Assembly: GCA_918026815.1 (NCBI GenBank)
Contig: CAKJVC010000202.1
Span: forward strand, 124,001-188,000
From: Chalara sp. BL73
Lineage: Eukaryota > Ascomycota > Leotiomycetes > Helotiales
Direction of reading: 5' to 3'
Length of the DNA stretch: 64,000 nt
The position numbers were made by a program, and so were the translations under genes. The stretch's first letter is position 1; each line of letters opens with the position of its first letter. This document shows, in pieces, positions 60,613-64,000 of the stretch. The notes beneath the pieces were generated by a model. That model saw only the letters and a program-made list of their open reading frames with translations. It ran no database searches and had not been told where the DNA came from.

Positions 60613-61034
60613 CTATAAATACTTTAGTAGATACTTTTTCACCGTATCAAGTATGGCAGCAGTACCACTCATCTTATCAACCTTTCCTGGATCGATTTTT
60701 TCTCCAATCCACGATTCTCCCTCGAGCTTTTGTGCATACATCTGCCATTCTGTCAAAAAGCCTATCTATAGAATGATCAGTCTAGAAGTACATTGATAAT
60801 TAGACCATATCATACAATGTGTACTGGGTTCTCTACATTCCGATGAGCTCGGAACTCGCTTTTAATATATTCGTCACCAAGTAGCTTCATCTCTCTGGGT
60901 AGTTTTCTATGGGCACGTAGTAACCGTCTGTATAAAGGAATTGGAGGCAGTAGAGCCATAGGTTCAGGCCGAAAACCCCTTCCTGTCCCTGCAGATGTTG
61001 CAGTAGCCATGAGAGAGCGTGGATGTATCCTCAT
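60613..61034 (-). CDS. SDH7: Succinate dehydrogenase assembly factor 3 (Acn9/Sdh7)
   Basis: Exon 1 (60816-61034) and exon 2 (60613-60765) encode 123 residues; the intron is 50 bp. The N-terminus [16 protein letters not shown] is basic and hydroxylated, as for a mitochondrial presequence. The core [19 protein letters not shown] contains the LYR motif, and [19 protein letters not shown] and [19 protein letters not shown] are the Acn9 signatures. In yeast the protein protects and matures the iron-sulfur subunit of succinate dehydrogenase in the matrix. Start codons further upstream (61064 and beyond) are in frame, but they would reach into the divergent MTQ2 promoter; MRIHPRSL gives the best presequence. 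Confidence 0.9.
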
Positions 61035-61182
61035 TGTCTTGGTTACTGTTGTTGAAGGATGAGGGCTGGGATGGAAGTTGAGCCTCAGCGCAAGGTGTCG
61101 TCGATAGGACTTGGCAACACCTGCCCAAAAAGCAAGTTTCAGCCTCGTCGCTAGCAACCTCATCAGAAGCCAAATCACAACA
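61035..61182. promoter_or_regulatory. Compact bidirectional promoter, SDH7 / MTQ2
   Basis: Only 148 bp separate the two chosen start codons, so the promoters must overlap or be shared. Confidence 0.45.
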
Positions 61183-61989
61183 ATGCTACCTACGCCTTCG
61201 ACTTCTCATGTGGCGTTCGAAAGAATCTATGAGCCAGCCGAAGACTCCTATCTGCTCCTCGATACACTTTCCGCCCAAAATGAGAAGGCATTCCTGAGTG
61301 AGCGCTTCAACTATAACACCGGAACCATGGGACAGCATTCTCCTACACCCGTCGTCTTTGAAATTGGAACTGGCTCTGGGGTAGTCATTGCTTTCCTACA
61401 TGCCTTCGCTGAGGCTATCTTTGGAAGGGCGGATATTATCACATCTGGTGTGGACGTGAATAGCTATGCATGTAAAGCCACCGAAGAAACCGTAAAAGTT
61501 GCAGAAAAAGATCAGACTACTCAGGCAGAGTCACATGGGTTCTACCTAGGGAACACTTTGGCAGATCTGACAAGCTGCTTAAAATCTGGAGCAGTCGATG
61601 TTCTAGTATTCAACCCCCCTTACGTGCCGACTCCTGAACTACCAGCCTTACCTGCAATTTCAGAGAAACTGGAGCAACCTTCATATGAAGATGACTCCCA
61701 TTTGTTATCTCTGTCTTATGCTGGAGGAGCAGACGGAATGGAGACGACTAATCGCTTATTTGATGATATACCTAGAGTCCTGAGTGAAGATCGAGGATGT
61801 GCATACATTCTACTTTGCGCTCAGAACAACCCGACGGAGGTGAAGGAGAGAATTAGAAACTGGGGCACAGAATGGATGGCAGAAACAGTAGGATCGAGTG
61901 GCAAAAAGGCAGGCTGGGAAAAGCTGCAGATCATAAGGATTTGGCGCGTGGAGAAAATCACAAATAGTAATTTGAGAGCTTCCGCGTAA
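61183..61989 (+). CDS. MTQ2: eRF1 glutamine methyltransferase catalytic subunit (HemK2/Mtq2)
   Basis: An intronless gene of 268 residues. After [15 protein letters not shown], the class I SAM motif [14 protein letters not shown] and the catalytic NPPY (N144-P-P-Y147) in [13 protein letters not shown] are clear. Mtq2 with Trm112 methylates the Gln of the GGQ motif in the release factor eRF1; the family also includes enzymes reported to modify other targets. The start is the first ATG of the frame, 61183. Length is slightly above yeast Mtq2 because of inserts before motif I and around [15 protein letters not shown]. Confidence 0.92.
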   Translation: MLPTPSTSHVAFERIYEPAEDSYLLLDTLSAQNEKAFLSERFNYNTGTMGQHSPTPVVFEIGTGSGVVIAFLHAFAEAIFGRADIITSGVDVNSYACKATEETVKVAEKDQTTQAESHGFYLGNTLADLTSCLKSGAVDVLVFNPPYVPTPELPALPAISEKLEQPSYEDDSHLLSLSYAGGADGMETTNRLFDDIPRVLSEDRGCAYILLCAQNNPTEVKERIRNWGTEWMAETVGSSGKKAGWEKLQIIRIWRVEKITNSNLRASA

Positions 61990-62155
61990 CTGATTTTGCG
62001 TGTCGTGAAATATCCATTGATCTGATTTTATACCCACAACGCCCCAAAAGAACCACGTTGTATGTAGCCATTCTGTTCTTTAGTAACTGCACAAGCACTG
62101 TTGCCCCAGAAAGTAGTTCTTCCGTCCCATAACCTGAACCCTTCCTCAAAACCGC

Positions 62156-62695
62156 CTAGAACCCTCTCCCACCACCACGTCCACGACCGCCTCGGAAACC
62201 TCCACGGCCTCTTGGTCCACCACGTCCTCGAGATCCGCCACGTCCACCGCGATCTCCAGTGGCCTCTTTTCTTGCCTTATTCTTGGGCTTTGGTGCGTCA
62301 TCGATCAACAGCGTGTCTAAAGGTAGTGAATCAGGAAGGATGAAGTATCTAATTGTCGAGCCGCGGAGATTGATGGTGTCGAGGGAGACTGGGTCGCGAC
62401 CACGTTGCGTCATTTTTACTGTGCGTAGAGCTGTATTCATTTGAGGAGATACAGATGTGATTGTGCCATGAATAATTGTGCCTTTTGAGCCATTAGCATA
62501 TGTCTATCAGAAATAGGGAGAACATAACTACCATTCTTCAGTTCAATGGTGACCGTTTCATTTGCACATTTCATCAAGAACCTACCAGGGGCACAAGAGT
62601 CAGTGAGAAGTTTTGCGCGGGAGCCTTGAAAGTAATTGCTCAGCTTTGCCAAATACAAAGGCACGACGTGGGAAAGCTTACCTAACGAGCTTCAT
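62156..62695 (-). CDS. SMD1: Spliceosomal Sm core protein SmD1
   Basis: Exons 62682-62695 (14 bp), 62532-62581 and 62156-62481 encode 129 residues; introns are 100 and 50 bp. The joined protein begins [23 protein letters not shown], the Sm1 motif of SmD1. [20 protein letters not shown] follows, then the Sm2 segment [20 protein letters not shown]. The tail is a Gly/Arg-rich RGG domain (about 105-129), a target of arginine methylation in other eukaryotes. SmD1 is part of the heptameric ring on U1, U2, U4 and U5 snRNAs. Confidence 0.95.
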
Positions 62696-63110
62696 TGTAA
62701 AGACTTCAGGTCCTTCAAATCTCCAGAATTAATATCTGCACTTATTATCAAGCTTGATGGTAGGTGCGAGATTCTTAAACTGCCCCTGGTGGTTTCGATC
62801 CCCGACATTGAGCAATGCGATAGATTTAGTTATAATCACGTGATCAATAACAAGGCTGAAACTGAATGGCTGCTCTGGTGGCTCTGTGGAAAGGACCGTA
62901 TATGCAAGATGGTGCATACGCTGTTAAGTTAGTACAGATCTGCCTCGGTTCCTAAGCCCGTATCTCTATAAGAAGATGAAAACCGTATACTAGAATGCAG
63001 GTTACACGAGTTGAAGTTGTCCTTCCCAGAAAATCAATTCTATTCATAATCTCTATCACTGCCTTTGGGTATAAATGAAGCATGGATCCTTCCATATCAT
63101 TTCATGATAT
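62696..63110. other. Intergenic spacer
   Basis: 415 bp: SMD1 promoter and PKR1 3' region, both minus strand. Nothing else recognised. Confidence 0.45.
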
Positions 63111-63554
63111 CTATCTATCTTTATCGGTCTCATTGTTATCAGACAGCTTCTCCCACTCATCCTCTGTACTGATCTCGGAATGTGGTGCTCCTCTATCTTT
63201 AAGCTCTCCCTTCGGCTCGAACACTTCAACTACTTTATTGCCAGCTTGCCCTGCTATGATGGTCTCTGCCTCCGTCTCTGTATCGTCATCCTGTTGGCCC
63301 TGTATTTGAAGCCGCTTCTTCTCTTCCTCCAGCCTCTGTTGCAGCTTGAGCTCTGCGACAAACCAGTTGATCGCCCACCATAGCCCCGCGCACAAGAATG
63401 ATAGAATGGCAAAGTGTATGCTATATGTCGCAACCAGGAGAAAGGCGAGAACCACTTGGAGGCCTGCGAAGGCTACATTTGTGGCAATAAGGAGGGACGA
63501 TGTGGGACCGGGAGTGAAGATAGATTGGAAAAGATCTGTGATGAAGGCTGACAT
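63111..63554 (-). CDS. PKR1: V-ATPase assembly factor Pkr1
   Basis: An intronless gene of 147 residues. The N-terminus FITDLFQSIFTPGPTSSLLIAT matches the Pkr1 start (amphipathic segment, EPG/TPG turn). Two hydrophobic helices follow (about 23-45 and 47-66, ending LWWAINWFVAEL). The C-terminal half is hydrophilic, with a coiled coil (ELKLQQRLEEEKKRLQ) and an acidic tail. In yeast Pkr1 is an ER membrane protein that helps Vma12/Vma21-type factors assemble the V0 sector of the vacuolar ATPase. Its length and topology equal those of the family. Confidence 0.85.
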   Translation of the reverse strand: MSAFITDLFQSIFTPGPTSSLLIATNVAFAGLQVVLAFLLVATYSIHFAILSFLCAGLWWAINWFVAELKLQQRLEEEKKRLQIQGQQDDDTETEAETIIAGQAGNKVVEVFEPKGELKDRGAPHSEISTEDEWEKLSDNNETDKDR

Positions 63555-64000
63555 ATTTCTTAATTCGAGGACAACTTAGCAGTATTCGTGACTTGATAGT
63601 TTGTTGTTTGCGACTATAAGGAGTCAGAACTGGGTGTGGTCAATAAATAGGGAAACAGTGACAGCAATACCGTTCCCGAAAAGACCACGATTGCCGCAAA
63701 ATCTGAACGGCCAGATAAACCTCAAATTATAGCATGTATTGATGCCTGGGAAGCGTCTGAAGGATAGCGTGTGTTTATGCTGATTTTGTCGTTATGTTGA
63801 TTGATCATTGCGACCATGTAGACAGTATTCTTCCTGTAGTGAGGCTGCCTGCTACCTTACTGGCGCGCTCTGCCTGAAATCGGAACAGAGCAGATCGCCT
63901 CATCAAATTCAAACATCTGTGATATCACCATCAATGTTAAATCCATCGCCTTCAAATATCACAGCAGCATATAATTCTTCTAGATAAGCTGCATAGAAGA
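63555..64000. other. Right-edge flank
   Basis: 446 bp upstream of PKR1 to the window end. It should hold the PKR1 promoter; no coding frame is recognisable. Confidence 0.4.

Overview
The window is genomic DNA from a filamentous ascomycete (Pezizomycotina). The evidence is short spliceosomal introns (mostly 41-130 bp, GT..AG, with CTAAC/CTGAC-like branch sites), compact housekeeping genes on both strands, and fungus-typical proteins: Rax2, Sec9, Pkr1, an FlbC-type C2H2 regulator, a TRPY/Yvc1-type channel, Mlh2 and Dhr2. The class is not proven; Leotiomycetes is my guess. I saw no rRNA, tRNA, CRISPR array or intact transposon. Family names come from reading the proteins and from general knowledge of the families; no database was searched.

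Layout. 0-17.4 kb is gene-dense: a left-truncated Sps19-type dienoyl-CoA reductase (-), an Atg33-like membrane protein (+), a trans-sulfuration PLP enzyme (-), MLH2 (-) divergent from valyl-tRNA synthetase (+), a 2.9-kb spacer without a gene I can support, and RAX2 (+). 17.4-27.3 kb is a gene-poor tract of almost 10 kb, with a GC-rich island, C-rich and purine-rich tracts and one weak spliced gene candidate. It ends at the two-finger C2H2 gene (27.3-28.6 kb), which is followed by another 3.7 kb without a clear gene. Wide flanks like these suit a developmental regulator.

32.3-58.1 kb is dense again: intronless SF3B1/Hsh155 (-), ARPC2 (-) divergent from UTP12 (+), an APH-fold phosphotransferase (+), a GTPBP1-like GTPase (-), SEC9 (+), a TRPY channel with ten introns (+), DHR2 helicase (-) and a TauD-family dioxygenase (+). 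58-64 kb holds a small cysteine-bearing protein gene (-), a broken equilibrative nucleoside transporter pseudogene (-), SDHAF3 (-) divergent from MTQ2 (+), SMD1 (-) and PKR1 (-).

The genes do not form a cluster or pathway. Themes recur as expected in a fungal genome: ribosome biogenesis (UTP12, DHR2), splicing (SF3B1, SmD1), translation (ValRS, Mtq2), actin and polarity (ARPC2, Rax2), secretion and vacuole (Sec9, Pkr1, TRPY channel) and mitochondria (SDHAF3, Atg33-like). I found no convincing new multi-gene system. The points most worth checking are the transporter pseudogene, the small cysteine-bearing gene, the candidate gene inside the 10-kb tract, the insert in DHR2, and introns whose retention would change RAX2 and ARPC2.
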